57,327 nucleotides of DNA from Pedobacter ginsenosidimutans. GTDB lineage: Bacteria; Bacteroidota; Bacteroidia; Sphingobacteriales; Sphingobacteriaceae. Of this stretch, positions 15,937 through 24,515 are shown piece by piece (the first letter of the stretch is position 1; each line of letters opens with the position of its first letter). Location: NCBI RefSeq assembly GCF_001442625.1, contig NZ_LMZQ01000024.1, positions 1 through 57,327 on the forward strand, read 5' to 3'. Position numbers and translations under genes: made by a program. The notes beneath the pieces were generated by a model. That model was not told the DNA's origin, searched no databases, and saw only the letters and a program-made list of their open reading frames with translations.

Positions 15937-15997
15937 CGTCATGCTGAACTTGATTCAGCATCTGTTTAATAGACCCTGAAATAAATTCAGGGTGACG
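15937..15997. repeat. short palindromic element with CGTCA...TGACG ends
   Basis: Starts CGTCATGCTGAA and ends TTCAGGGTGACG, imperfect inverted repeats, with CTGAACTTGATTCAG inside. It follows the pnp stop directly. It is one of several non-coding repeats in the window with CGTCA/TGACG ends. Confidence 0.6.
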
Positions 15998-16010
15998 GAC
16001 ACAAATAATA

Positions 16011-16047
16011 AAACCCTTTCAGTTTTTACTGGAAGGGTTTTTGTTTT
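16011..16047 (+). terminator. rho-independent terminator after pnp
   Basis: AAACCCTTTCAGT pairs with ACTGGAAGGGTTT (one wobble pair), followed by TTGTTTTATT. It lies just past the palindromic element that follows pnp. Confidence 0.8.
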
Positions 16048-16134
16048 ATTTAAAAATTTAACTTTGGTCTTTCTGACTAAAAACTTTCGGACTTCTTTCG
16101 TAACTTGCATTCTTAGTAAATCGTATAAACAAAT

Positions 16135-16206
16135 CGTCATTGCGAGGCACGAAGCAATCTTCAAGTAGGCTATTTTTAAAAGATTGCTTCGTGCCTCGCA
16201 ATGACG
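16135..16206. repeat. perfect 27-bp inverted repeat (dispersed palindromic element)
   Basis: Arms 16135-16161 and 16180-16206 are exact complements, 27 bp each, around an 18-base loop. The ends are CGTCATTGCGAGG and CCTCGCAATGACG. Perfect arms point to recent insertion or active maintenance. It sits 14 bases before the rpe ATG, so it would be transcribed as a very stable hairpin in the leader if rpe is transcribed from upstream. Confidence 0.85.
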
Positions 16207-16220
16207 GAATTATAAAAGAA

Positions 16221-16892
16221 ATGAAATACATCATTGCCCCATCCATACTTTCTGCCGATTTCGGCAATTTACAGCGTGATATTGAAATGATTAACCACAG
16301 TGAGGCCGATTGGTTCCATGTTGATGTGATGGATGGTGTTTTCGTTCCAAATATTTCTTTTGGTTTCCCTATAATGGTTGCTGTAAAAAAACATGCTAAG
16401 AAACCTCTGGATGTACATTTAATGATTGTTGAGCCTGATAAATATGTCGAAGATTTTGCCAGAGCAGGAGCGGACAGAATTACGGTACATTACGAAGCCT
16501 GCACACATCTGCATAGAACTATTCAGTTAATTAAAGCATCCGGCTGCAAAGCTGGTGTAGCGCTAAATCCTCATACGCCAGTAACTTTATTACAGGATGT
16601 AATCGAAGACTTAGATCTGGTACTCATTATGTCGGTTAATCCTGGTTTCGGTGGGCAAGCTTTCATCCATAATACCTATAAGAAAATAAAGGATTTAAAG
16701 GCCTTAATTAAAGGGGTAAACGAAAACTTAATTATCGAGGTTGATGGTGGTGTTGGTTTACAAAATATTGTTACATTAGTATCAGCAGGTGCCAATGCTT
16801 TCGTGGCCGGAAATGCAATTTTCGCAACAGATAATCCGACGGAAACTATTTCTAAAATGAAAAGCTTGACAACTAGCACTATAAATATTTAA
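16221..16892 (+). CDS. rpe: ribulose-phosphate 3-epimerase
   Basis: Interconverts ribulose 5-phosphate and xylulose 5-phosphate in the pentose phosphate pathway; cytosolic TIM barrel. The 223-aa protein shows IAPSILSADFGNL, the metal and catalytic HVDVMDGVFVPN, VDVHLMI-type strand DVHLMIVEPDKY, MSVNPGFGGQ, and EVDGGVG with the second catalytic Asp. The ATG at 16221 gives the normal N-terminus. A longer frame reaching to 16140 is only translation of the palindromic element in front of the gene. Confidence 0.96.
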   Translation: MKYIIAPSILSADFGNLQRDIEMINHSEADWFHVDVMDGVFVPNISFGFPIMVAVKKHAKKPLDVHLMIVEPDKYVEDFARAGADRITVHYEACTHLHRTIQLIKASGCKAGVALNPHTPVTLLQDVIEDLDLVLIMSVNPGFGGQAFIHNTYKKIKDLKALIKGVNENLIIEVDGGVGLQNIVTLVSAGANAFVAGNAIFATDNPTETISKMKSLTTSTINI

Positions 16893-16979
16893 ATTGTTAA
16901 ATGTTTTATTGCTAAATTGTTTTTAGGATGGGGCGCATACAGTCTTAACACCTGATACCTTTGTCTTTTGATACTAAAA

Positions 16980-19406
16980 ATGCTCAAATTTCGGCTAATC
17001 CTTCTCCTTTTAATTGCTGGTTGCGGTTTTGCTGTGGCACAGCCTTTAGTTAGGGTTTCAGGAATAGTTTATAGCGATGAAAAGTTACCCTTAGCACAGG
17101 TTACGGTAATCGTTTTAGGGCAGGCACAATCAACGGTTACTGATGAATTTGGTGTATATACCATTTATTCAAAATCCAAAACCTTTAGCATTAAATATTC
17201 GCTTTTAGGTTATCAGCCACAAACTATAAAGTTTAGTGAGCGCTCAGGGGCACGGATTATCAAACAGGTAAATTTAATAGCCAATATTAATGAATTAGCA
17301 CAGGTTAATATTACCAATAAACAGAATCAGTTAAGTAACACCACTACGATTAATATTGCAGATATTTCATCAATGCCATTGGTTTCCGGGAATTTTGAAA
17401 CCATGCTCAAAACCCTCCCAGGTGTATCTACAAATAACGAATTAAGTGCCCAGTATAGCGTTCGGGGAGGTAACTTCGATGAAAATCTGATTTACATCAA
17501 CGATGTAGAAATTAACCGACCAGTATTGATCCGCAATGGACAACAAGAGGGACTAAGTTTTATCAATTCGGACTTGGTGAGTAAAGCAAAATTCTCAGCA
17601 GGTGGTTTTGAAGCAAAATATGGCGATAAACTTTCTTCAATCTTAGATATTAAATACGATAAACCGGATAGTAATCAAACCATCTTTAGTACCAGTCTTT
17701 TAAATACTTCGTTAACAACCAAAAAGATATTCAAAAGCAGCTTCCTATTGGCTGGTTTACGCTATAAAAACAATTCGAGTGTGCTGATTAAACAGGATGA
17801 AAAAGGGAGCTATAACCCCAATTTTGCTGATGCACAATTGCTGTATCAATATGATTTTTCATCAAAATTCAATATCAGTTTTTTGGGGAGCTTTAACCTC
17901 GGTCAGTTTAAATTGGTACCCACAAATAGAGAAACCCAGTTCGGAACATTAAGTACTACATTAAGACTAAATGTAGATTATACCGGACAAGAAATAGACG
18001 ATTACCAAACTTTAGGTAGCGCCATAACTGCTACTTATTCTCCTAAGCCCAACCTGGTGATCAAGTTTATCAATAGCTATTTCAACACCATTGAAAGGGA
18101 GCGTTTCGATATTAACGGAAGTTATACCTTCGATGAAGTAGATAATACCTTTTCTCCTGAAAATTTTGGTGTGATCAAGAGAAACAGAGGGATTGGCAGC
18201 TATTATAACTATGGAAGAAATAGCCTGAATACGCAAATTTTTGCATCCGAAATTAAAGTTGACCAGAACTTTAATAACCATGTTTTTTCCTGGGGGATAA
18301 AATTCGACAATTCGAAATATAACGACCAATTAAACGAGTATAACTATACTGATTCTGCCGGGTTCATTTTGCCAAACAATTCGAAAAATATCACTTTGCA
18401 AAATGTAATTAACGTGCAAAATAATATCGATATCAAAAACTACAGTGCTTACATTCAGGATAGTTATTCGCTTTCAAATTCGGCAGAACTGCAATTGGGC
18501 GCACGTGCTACATACAGTTCGTTGAGTAAACAGTTGTTAATCAGTCCGAGGATGTTAATTGCTTACAGGCCTAATTCGAACAATAAAATTTTAAGGTTTT
18601 CTGCTGGTGTTTATAAGCAGCCACCTTCATATCGTACTATCCGCGATTTTTCGGGCATACTAAATATCGATCAAAAAGCGCAAAGTTCTTACAATACTTC
18701 GTTAGGTTATGAATATGCTTTTGATGCTTTTGGAACACGATTGAAGTTTACTTCTGAGGCATATTTTAAATATTCTGACCGATTGATTCCGTATAAAATA
18801 GATAACCTGAGAATTAGATACCTGGCGAATGAAGTCTCTCGCGGCTATGCTTATGGTGCCGATTTTAGTATAGGTGGCGAGTTTGTTAAGGATCTGGTTT
18901 CTTATTTCAGAATGTCGGTTATGCACGCCAATGAAGATATTACTGGAGATAGTTATATCCAGAATGGAACTACAATTTATCCTGGTTATTTAAAAAGACC
19001 AACTGATCAGCGTTTGAATTTCTCTATATTTTTCCAGGATAAATTATTAAATAGTCCAACTTATAAAGTACACTTAAATGCACTTTATGGTTCAAGGTTA
19101 CCAATTGGTCCATCGCAAACACCACGGTATTTAGATAAGTTTTTTATCCCATCATATAAGCGGGTAGATATTGGTTTCTCTAAAGATTTCCTTGATGACG
19201 CCGCTTTGCACAAACCCAAATTTTTGGACAAAAATTTCAGTTCAGTTATTCTGTTCTTTGAGGTTTTTAATATGCTGAATATCGACAATACAGTTTCATA
19301 CTTATGGCTAAAGGATGTAGATAATGTGCAATATGCCATTCCAAATTATTTAACAGGCAGGCAATTTAACCTGAAGTTGATTGTGAAGTTAAAGAATAAG
19401 CCATAA
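16980..19406 (+). CDS. TonB-dependent outer-membrane receptor with carboxypeptidase-regulatory N-domain
   Basis: A 808-aa outer-membrane protein. Signal peptide MLKFRLILLLLIAGCGFAVA, then a carboxypeptidase-regulatory-like beta domain (about 25-105), then the plug (about 115-225) with LPGVSTNNELSAQYSVRGG. A beta-barrel of alternating aromatic and polar strands fills the rest and ends in FNLKLIVKLKNKP. No SusD-like gene follows, so it is probably not a Sus glycan system; siderophore, vitamin or peptide uptake is possible. I chose the ATG at 16980, which gives a clean signal peptide, over the TTG at 16968. A perfect terminator hairpin directly follows the stop. Confidence 0.88.
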   Translation: MLKFRLILLLLIAGCGFAVAQPLVRVSGIVYSDEKLPLAQVTVIVLGQAQSTVTDEFGVYTIYSKSKTFSIKYSLLGYQPQTIKFSERSGARIIKQVNLIANINELAQVNITNKQNQLSNTTTINIADISSMPLVSGNFETMLKTLPGVSTNNELSAQYSVRGGNFDENLIYINDVEINRPVLIRNGQQEGLSFINSDLVSKAKFSAGGFEAKYGDKLSSILDIKYDKPDSNQTIFSTSLLNTSLTTKKIFKSSFLLAGLRYKNNSSVLIKQDEKGSYNPNFADAQLLYQYDFSSKFNISFLGSFNLGQFKLVPTNRETQFGTLSTTLRLNVDYTGQEIDDYQTLGSAITATYSPKPNLVIKFINSYFNTIERERFDINGSYTFDEVDNTFSPENFGVIKRNRGIGSYYNYGRNSLNTQIFASEIKVDQNFNNHVFSWGIKFDNSKYNDQLNEYNYTDSAGFILPNNSKNITLQNVINVQNNIDIKNYSAYIQDSYSLSNSAELQLGARATYSSLSKQLLISPRMLIAYRPNSNNKILRFSAGVYKQPPSYRTIRDFSGILNIDQKAQSSYNTSLGYEYAFDAFGTRLKFTSEAYFKYSDRLIPYKIDNLRIRYLANEVSRGYAYGADFSIGGEFVKDLVSYFRMSVMHANEDITGDSYIQNGTTIYPGYLKRPTDQRLNFSIFFQDKLLNSPTYKVHLNALYGSRLPIGPSQTPRYLDKFFIPSYKRVDIGFSKDFLDDAALHKPKFLDKNFSSVILFFEVFNMLNIDNTVSYLWLKDVDNVQYAIPNYLTGRQFNLKLIVKLKNKP

Positions 19407-19437
19407 ACCTATCAGGTTTTAAAAACCTGATAGGTTT
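19407..19437 (+). terminator. terminator hairpin after the TonB receptor gene
   Basis: ACCTATCAGGTTTT faces AAAACCTGATAGGT with a one-base loop, followed by TT. Its sequence is closely related to the hairpin at 21731, so both belong to one repeated terminator-like family. Confidence 0.7.
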
Positions 19438-19555
19438 GACAAAAATTAGTGTTTATCTTTTTGTCTTTCTGATTAACGAATTTTTTTGCAAAAACTGCAA
19501 CAAAACTCTCAATTTTATCGAGATTTTTAACAAAATTTAATTTTTTATGATACGA

Positions 19556-19603
19556 TTTTATGGGCATAACTGCTTTAAAAATTTTACATTTACGCCCATA
19601 AAA
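19556..19603 (+). promoter_or_regulatory. inverted repeat spanning the likely serC promoter
   Basis: TTTTATGGGC (19556-19565) and GCCCATAAAA (19594-19603) are perfect 10-bp inverted repeats, 38 bp centre to centre. Between them is TACATTTA (19585-19592), one base from the TAnnTTTG box. The left arm falls where a -33 element would be and the right arm covers the expected start site. Either a regulator operator pair or a leader hairpin; not distinguishable from sequence. Confidence 0.45.
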
Positions 19604-19617
19604 CATTATATAATAAG

Positions 19618-20691
19618 ATGAAGCATAATTTTGGCGCAGGCCCTTGTATTTTACCTCAAGAAGTGTTTAAACAAGCAGCTCAGGCTGTTTTAGATTTTAA
19701 CGATGGATTATCAATTTTAGAAATTTCGCACAGAACAACCGAATTTGAGGCAGTTGTTGCTGAAGCTGATAAGTTGGTAAAGGAATTATTAAATGTGCCA
19801 TCGGGTTATTCCGTTTTATTTTTACAAGGTGGTGCAAGTTTACAGTTTGCAATGGTTCCGATGAATTTATTGGGCGATGGACAAACAGCAAGTTATTTAG
19901 ATACTGGTGTTTGGGCAACCAAAGCATTAAAAGAAGCTAAATTTATAGGTAATGTGAATGTAGTTGCTTCGTCTAAAGATGCGAACTATACTTTCATTCC
20001 AAAGGATTTTGAAATTCCTGCCGATAGTGCTTATTTCCACTATACTTCAAACAATACCATTTACGGAACTGAGCTTTTCGAAGTACCTAAAACAAACATT
20101 CCGGTTGTTTGCGATATGTCTTCTGATATTATGAGCCGTGTAATCGATGTTTCTAAATTCGATTTAATTTATGCTGGAGCTCAAAAAAATGTAGGTCCTG
20201 CTGGTTTAACCATCGCTATTGTTAAGAATGAGGTTTTAGGCAAAATTGACCGTAAAATTCCATCTATGTTGAACTATCAATCACATATCGATAACGATTC
20301 GATGTACAATACACCTCCGGTTTTCTCAATCTATGTAGCTTTATTAAATCTACGTTGGTTAAAATCGAAAGGTGGCGTTGCTGAGATTGAAAAAGAAAAC
20401 AAACAAAAAGCAGAAGCACTTTACAGAGAGATCGACCGTAATCCATTATTTAAAGGAACTTGCGCAGTTGAAGACCGCTCTAGAATGAATGTTTGTTTTG
20501 TAATGGAAAACCCAGAATTGGAAAAACCATTCTTGAAATACGCTGAAGAGCAAGGTATTGTGGGTATTAAAGGACACAGAAGTGTTGGTGGTTTCCGTGC
20601 ATCGATGTATAATGCATTACCAATTACAAGCGTACATGCATTAGTAGATGCCATGCAGGTATTTGAAGAACAACAAGCAAAAGCAAATTAA
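19618..20691 (+). CDS. serC: phosphoserine aminotransferase
   Basis: PLP-dependent enzyme converting 3-phosphohydroxypyruvate to phosphoserine in serine synthesis; it can also serve pyridoxine synthesis. The 357-aa length is usual. Signatures: HNFGAGPCILPQEV at the start, SVLFLQGGASLQFAMVPMNLL, and YAGAQKNVGPAGLTI with the PLP lysine. GIVGIKGHRSVGGFRASMYNA lies near the end. Start ATG at 19618. It is followed 77 bp later by the serA-type gene, making a serC-serA unit. Confidence 0.97.
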   Translation: MKHNFGAGPCILPQEVFKQAAQAVLDFNDGLSILEISHRTTEFEAVVAEADKLVKELLNVPSGYSVLFLQGGASLQFAMVPMNLLGDGQTASYLDTGVWATKALKEAKFIGNVNVVASSKDANYTFIPKDFEIPADSAYFHYTSNNTIYGTELFEVPKTNIPVVCDMSSDIMSRVIDVSKFDLIYAGAQKNVGPAGLTIAIVKNEVLGKIDRKIPSMLNYQSHIDNDSMYNTPPVFSIYVALLNLRWLKSKGGVAEIEKENKQKAEALYREIDRNPLFKGTCAVEDRSRMNVCFVMENPELEKPFLKYAEEQGIVGIKGHRSVGGFRASMYNALPITSVHALVDAMQVFEEQQAKAN

Positions 20692-20704
20692 TTTAAATTT
20701 TAAC

Positions 20705-20754
20705 CACAGATGATTACAGCGATTATTTAATCGCTGTAATCAATCAAATCTGTG
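20705..20754 (+). repeat. strong hairpin between serC and serA
   Basis: GATTACAGCGATTA (20712-20725) and TAATCGCTGTAATC (20728-20741) form a perfect 14-bp stem with a two-base loop. An outer pair CACAGAT / ATCTGTG flanks it. It has no T tail, so it need not terminate; it may set the serC/serA ratio or be a repeat element. Confidence 0.7.
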
Positions 20755-20768
20755 CAATCATACATACA

Positions 20769-21719
20769 ATGATTAAAATATTAGCAAACGATGGGATTGA
20801 TCCGATCGGAAAAGAATTATTAGAAAAAGCAGGTTTCCAGGTTGATACTGAAACCGTTCCTCAGGATAAATTAGCTGAAGCATTAAAAAACTATGATGCC
20901 ATTACTGTACGTAGTGCAACAAAAGTTAGAAAAGAATTAATTGATGCTGTACCCAATATCAAATTAATTGGTAGAGGTGGGGTAGGCATGGATAATATCG
21001 ATGTAGAATACGCGCGTAGTCAAGGTGTTAATGTGGTAAATACACCAGCTGCATCTTCATTATCTGTTGCTGAATTGGTATTTTCTCACTTATTTACGGG
21101 TATCAGATTCTTACAAGATGCCAACCGTAAAATGCCTGTAGAAGGTTCAACCCAATTCAATAACTTGAAAAAAGCCTATGCTAAAGGAACTGAATTAAGC
21201 GGTAAAACCATCGGTATTATCGGTTTTGGACGTATCGGCCGCGCTACTGCAAAAGTGGCTTTAGGCTTAGGTATGAACGTTTTGGCTTACGATTTATATC
21301 CTTCAGAATCTGAAATCACTTTAGAATTCCAAGGTGGAAAATCAGTAAGTATTCCAATTAAAACGGTTTCTTTAGATGAGGTAATTACAGGGAGTGATTT
21401 CTTTAGTTTACACACTCCATTTGCCGATAAACCAATTTTAGGTGCAGAAGAATTTGCTAAAATGAAAAACGGAGTAGGTATTGTAAACTGTTCACGCGGT
21501 GGAACAATTGATGAGCCAGCTTTAATTGAAGCACTAAATTCTGGTAAAGTTTCTTTTGCTGGTTTAGATGTTTTCGATAACGAGCCTACACCATTGGCAG
21601 AAATTTTAACCCATCCAAAAATCTCATTAACACCACATATTGGTGCATCAACCAACGAAGCGCAAGAACGTATTGGTACGGAATTGGCAACGTTGATTAT
21701 TGAGCATTTTAAGAAATAA
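20769..21719 (+). CDS. serA: D-3-phosphoglycerate dehydrogenase, short form without ACT domain
   Basis: NAD-dependent oxidation of 3-phosphoglycerate, the first step of serine synthesis. The 316-aa protein has the NAD-binding Rossmann motif GKTIGIIGFGRIGRATAK and catalytic residues in NCSRGGTIDEPAL (Arg), DVFDNEPTP (Glu) and LTPHIGAST (His). It lacks the C-terminal ACT domain that gives serine feedback in the E. coli enzyme, so allosteric control is probably absent or different. A general 2-hydroxyacid dehydrogenase cannot be excluded on motifs alone. The position right after serC supports the serine role. Confidence 0.92.
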   Translation: MIKILANDGIDPIGKELLEKAGFQVDTETVPQDKLAEALKNYDAITVRSATKVRKELIDAVPNIKLIGRGGVGMDNIDVEYARSQGVNVVNTPAASSLSVAELVFSHLFTGIRFLQDANRKMPVEGSTQFNNLKKAYAKGTELSGKTIGIIGFGRIGRATAKVALGLGMNVLAYDLYPSESEITLEFQGGKSVSIPIKTVSLDEVITGSDFFSLHTPFADKPILGAEEFAKMKNGVGIVNCSRGGTIDEPALIEALNSGKVSFAGLDVFDNEPTPLAEILTHPKISLTPHIGASTNEAQERIGTELATLIIEHFKK

Positions 21720-21730
21720 TAAATAAATCT

Positions 21731-21763
21731 AGACCTTATAGGTTTTGAAAACCTATAAGGTCT
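21731..21763. terminator. bidirectional terminator hairpin after serA
   Basis: AGACCTTATAGGTTTT and AAAACCTATAAGGTCT are perfect 16-bp complements around a single G. It separates serA (plus) from the small minus-strand gene at 21771. It is related to the hairpin at 19407. Confidence 0.75.
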
Positions 21764-21770
21764 TTATATT

Positions 21771-21917
21771 CTAATCTAACGCATTCGTTAGCGCCCAATA
21801 GCGATACCCCAAAATCGCCTTCTGAAAAGCAGTAAGTTTATTCGGATCTTTTTTATACAAACTTGGTAAAAGTGCCTTATTTATCTTCACCAAGATTTTA
21901 AACAGTCCTTTTTTCAT
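21771..21917 (-). CDS. 48-aa conserved-type small basic protein
   Basis: A short minus-strand frame below usual size cut-offs. Translation starts MKKGLFKILVKINKALLPS and ends FQKAILGYRYWALTNALD. It is basic, with an amphipathic N-terminal helix and an aromatic GYRYW segment. I recall very similar 45-50-aa proteins in Pedobacter and Flavobacterium, sometimes mislabelled 'SsrA-binding protein'; that name is not supported by any SmpB feature here. It sits 55 bp upstream of the anchored coiled-coil gene's stop in the opposite sense of serA, with a shared terminator. Function unknown. Confidence 0.65.
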   Translation of the reverse strand: MKKGLFKILVKINKALLPSLYKKDPNKLTAFQKAILGYRYWALTNALD

Positions 21918-21972
21918 AATTTGTCTATTGTTTTTAATGGTTACGAAAAGCTGCTAATATCCAATTGTAATT

Positions 21973-22497
21973 TTAAGAGCCGATTTTAGCAGTTTTATAC
22001 TCCTGAAGTTTTTTGCTGAAGAAATAAAATCCACCTGCCATCACTAAAATCAAAAAGACGATGATGTAGGTTGATAAACCTCCTTTATTCTTTTTCTCTA
22101 AATCTTCTTTAAGCTGTACATTCTGATCCTGCAGTTTTTTAATGGTTTGCATATAACGTTCCATTCGTTCCTGAGAATTATCCGCCACGGCTACTTTCTG
22201 CCGGTTCTGCAAATCTTTATAATCCATTAATACCTTTAGCTCTTTGAAGATATTGTTGTCAGTTAAAACTACCTGACGAAGAATTTCATTGGAATTTTTA
22301 ATATCACGTTTGGTTTGCCAGCCAAATATTCCAGTTCGTTGATTTAAACTTTCATCATACTGACCAAACTTAGTACTTCTTTCTACAAGTAATGAATTTA
22401 CTTTAGCACGCTGTGCAACATAGGCAGCGGTATCTTGCTCTGCAAAGGCATGCAAGTTCAGCAATAAAATAATAAACAAATAAAAATATTTCTTCAT
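21973..22497 (-). CDS. exported coiled-coil protein with C-terminal membrane anchor, unknown function
   Basis: A 174-aa protein: signal peptide MKKYFYLFIILLLNLHAFA, a helical and charged middle, a coiled-coil stretch (about 112-138, ERMERYMQTIKKLQDQNVQL) and a transmembrane helix near residues 146-163 (YIIVFLILVMAGGFYFF). A short Lys-rich tail follows. The tail would be cytoplasmic and the helical part periplasmic. I chose the ATG at 22497 because the signal peptide begins there; the longer frame to 22575 adds sequence from an intergenic repeat. No family recognised. Confidence 0.7.
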   Translation of the reverse strand: MKKYFYLFIILLLNLHAFAEQDTAAYVAQRAKVNSLLVERSTKFGQYDESLNQRTGIFGWQTKRDIKNSNEILRQVVLTDNNIFKELKVLMDYKDLQNRQKVAVADNSQERMERYMQTIKKLQDQNVQLKEDLEKKNKGGLSTYIIVFLILVMAGGFYFFSKKLQEYKTAKIGS

Positions 22498-22672
22498 GCG
22501 GTATAAACGTGAAAAGGATGGAAGTTGTTTTGCTTGGTCGATTGGTTCATGAGTCATTGGTTGATTGGTTTGCAACTGGCCATGCTGCTTTCGAGAAGGC
22601 GGGTATGCAAATTGGATTGTTTAGGCACCGTGTCTAATGAACCATTGTGCCAATGAACTACTGAACTAAAAA
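22498..22672. repeat. repeat-rich spacer with TTGGTTCATT/AATGAACCA words
   Basis: Between two minus-strand genes. It has GGTTCATGAGTCATTGGTTGATTGG on one side and AATGAACCATTGTGCCAATGAAC on the other, which are partly complementary. Similar words occur at 6312-6345. Probably a dispersed repeat; no gene seen. Confidence 0.4.
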
Positions 22673-23452
22673 CTAAGGATGAAATTCAACCCGTACAATA
22701 TCACCTAAATGTAAACCCAATAAACCACTTGCTTTACCTTTATTAATCGCAATCTCCAAATGGTTACTAATTCCGAACAGGCAAAGTTTTTCACCTTCCT
22801 GCACTTCGTTGTAATGCCAGCTCAATTGCGTAATGGTTTCGCTTTTTCTAAAGTATAAAGTAAAATCCCTGTTCTTCTGTATTTTGGTAAAAAGGTCCTT
22901 AGTAATGTTGGTGATTACATTGCAAAAAGTATCAATATATACCACACTTCCTCGGATCACATCTCGTTCAATCACAGGATGTAAAAGCATCTTCTGTTCA
23001 ATTTCTGCTACAGGTAAACCGATGTCTTTCAGTTTGCCACCTTTAGCCAAATGCGTGGCTGCCTTAACAAAAATATCAACCAAAGGGAAGTGAAGATATT
23101 TCAAATCCTGCATAATGTTCAGCTCTACTACATCTTCCGGAATATCATCAAAAAGAAGGGAAAAAATACCATTATCAGCGCCTACAAAAAAGTGATCACG
23201 GTGCTTTACAGCAATATATTTGGTGTTTTCACTGTACACGGAATCGATACCTATTAAGTGCACCGTGTTCTTTGGAAAGTAAGGATAAGCGTTTTTTAAC
23301 ACAAAGGCTGCGTACGAAATATTGAATGATGGAACCTCGTGGGTAATATCAACTAAATTAACATTAGGCATAAGACTCAACAGACTACCTTTAAGGGCAC
23401 TCTGGTAAAAATCTTTTGAACCTAAATCTGTTGTTAAAGTAATTATCCCCAT
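22673..23452 (-). CDS. SAM hydroxide adenosyltransferase (DUF62 family)
   Basis: Members hydrolyse S-adenosylmethionine to adenosine and methionine, or halogenate it in the fluorinase branch. The 259-aa protein begins IITLTTDLGSKDFYQSALKG, followed by VDITHEVPSFNISYAAF, and later FVGADNGIFSLLF and VYIDTFCNVITNI, which are the DUF62 conserved blocks. I chose the ATG at 23452; a longer frame to 23512 adds 20 unlikely residues. It is divergent from phoH, across a 103-bp gap. The physiological role in Bacteroidota is unclear. Confidence 0.88.
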   Translation of the reverse strand: MGIITLTTDLGSKDFYQSALKGSLLSLMPNVNLVDITHEVPSFNISYAAFVLKNAYPYFPKNTVHLIGIDSVYSENTKYIAVKHRDHFFVGADNGIFSLLFDDIPEDVVELNIMQDLKYLHFPLVDIFVKAATHLAKGGKLKDIGLPVAEIEQKMLLHPVIERDVIRGSVVYIDTFCNVITNITKDLFTKIQKNRDFTLYFRKSETITQLSWHYNEVQEGEKLCLFGISNHLEIAINKGKASGLLGLHLGDIVRVEFHP

Positions 23453-23555
23453 TAAAAATTCATTATTATTGCTTATTCTTGTGTACAGGCCTAAGCGTCT
23501 GCAAATATTCAAATTTTAATTAATATACCCCGATAACTTTTTAAAATACTACAGT

Positions 23556-24515
23556 TTGAACGAATTAAAATTAACTCTGGATACCGTAAATCCTGCTCAC
23601 TTTTGGGGGCCGAATAACGAGAATTACGAAATGATTAAAGGTGCTTTCGCGAAGTTGAAACTGGTAGCGAGAGGTAGTGATGTTAAGGTTCTCGGTGATG
23701 AACAGGAACTTAAGACTTTCGAGGATAAGTTTAACCAGCTTATAGCACACCTCGAGAAATATAGCTCACTTACCAATAACGATGTAGAATCTATACTGGG
23801 TGCAAAGGCAGCCGGTGTAGTAAAAAAAGATGTAGAACAACCTACCGGAGGCGGTGGAGAGGTAATTGTTTTTGGCACAAACGGCCTTTTGGTTAAGGCA
23901 CGAACTGCAAATCAGCGCAAAATGGTAAGCAGTATTGCTAAAAATGATATCTTATTTGCCATTGGCCCCGCCGGAACAGGAAAAACATATACTGCCGTAG
24001 CTTTGGCTGTTAGGGCATTAAAGAATAAAGAAATTAAACGGATTATTTTAACCCGTCCGGCGGTTGAAGCAGGGGAGAACCTTGGTTTCTTACCTGGCGA
24101 TTTAAAAGAAAAAATCGATCCATATTTACGTCCATTATACGATGCATTGGACGATATGATCCCTGCAGAGAAATTGAAATTCTACATCGAAAACCGTACG
24201 ATAGAAATTGCGCCATTGGCATTTATGCGCGGACGTACCTTAGATAACTGTTTCGTGATTTTAGATGAGGCGCAAAATGCGACCGATATGCAGTTAAAAA
24301 TGTTTTTAACCCGTATGGGGCCAACTGCTAAATTTATTGTTACTGGCGACGTAACGCAGATCGATCTGCCTAAAAAACAGATGTCGGGTTTATTTAACGG
24401 CTTAAGGATTTTAGAAGATATTAAAGGTATTGATATTATTTACTTAAGTGGCGAAGACGTGGTAAGACATAAATTGGTGAAAGATATCCTGAAAGCTTAC
24501 GGCGATATTCAGTAG
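23556..24515 (+). CDS. PhoH-family ATPase/RNA helicase-like protein
   Basis: A 319-aa cytosolic P-loop protein. The C-terminal two thirds carry the PhoH ATPase: Walker A GPAGTGKTYTAVALA, then ILTRPAVEAGENLGFLPGDL, Walker B FVILDEAQNAT and the sensor FIVTGDVTQIDLP. The N-terminal third is a KH-like RNA-binding region, typical of the YbeZ branch. No ybeY follows here. It starts with TTG at 23556; no ATG precedes the conserved N-terminus. Role probably in ribosome or RNA metabolism. Confidence 0.9.
   Translation: MNELKLTLDTVNPAHFWGPNNENYEMIKGAFAKLKLVARGSDVKVLGDEQELKTFEDKFNQLIAHLEKYSSLTNNDVESILGAKAAGVVKKDVEQPTGGGGEVIVFGTNGLLVKARTANQRKMVSSIAKNDILFAIGPAGTGKTYTAVALAVRALKNKEIKRIILTRPAVEAGENLGFLPGDLKEKIDPYLRPLYDALDDMIPAEKLKFYIENRTIEIAPLAFMRGRTLDNCFVILDEAQNATDMQLKMFLTRMGPTAKFIVTGDVTQIDLPKKQMSGLFNGLRILEDIKGIDIIYLSGEDVVRHKLVKDILKAYGDIQ

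Noticed and set aside
16140..16220. 27-residue N-terminal extension of rpe
   Set aside because: The added sequence is translation of the palindromic element; the family start is at 16221.
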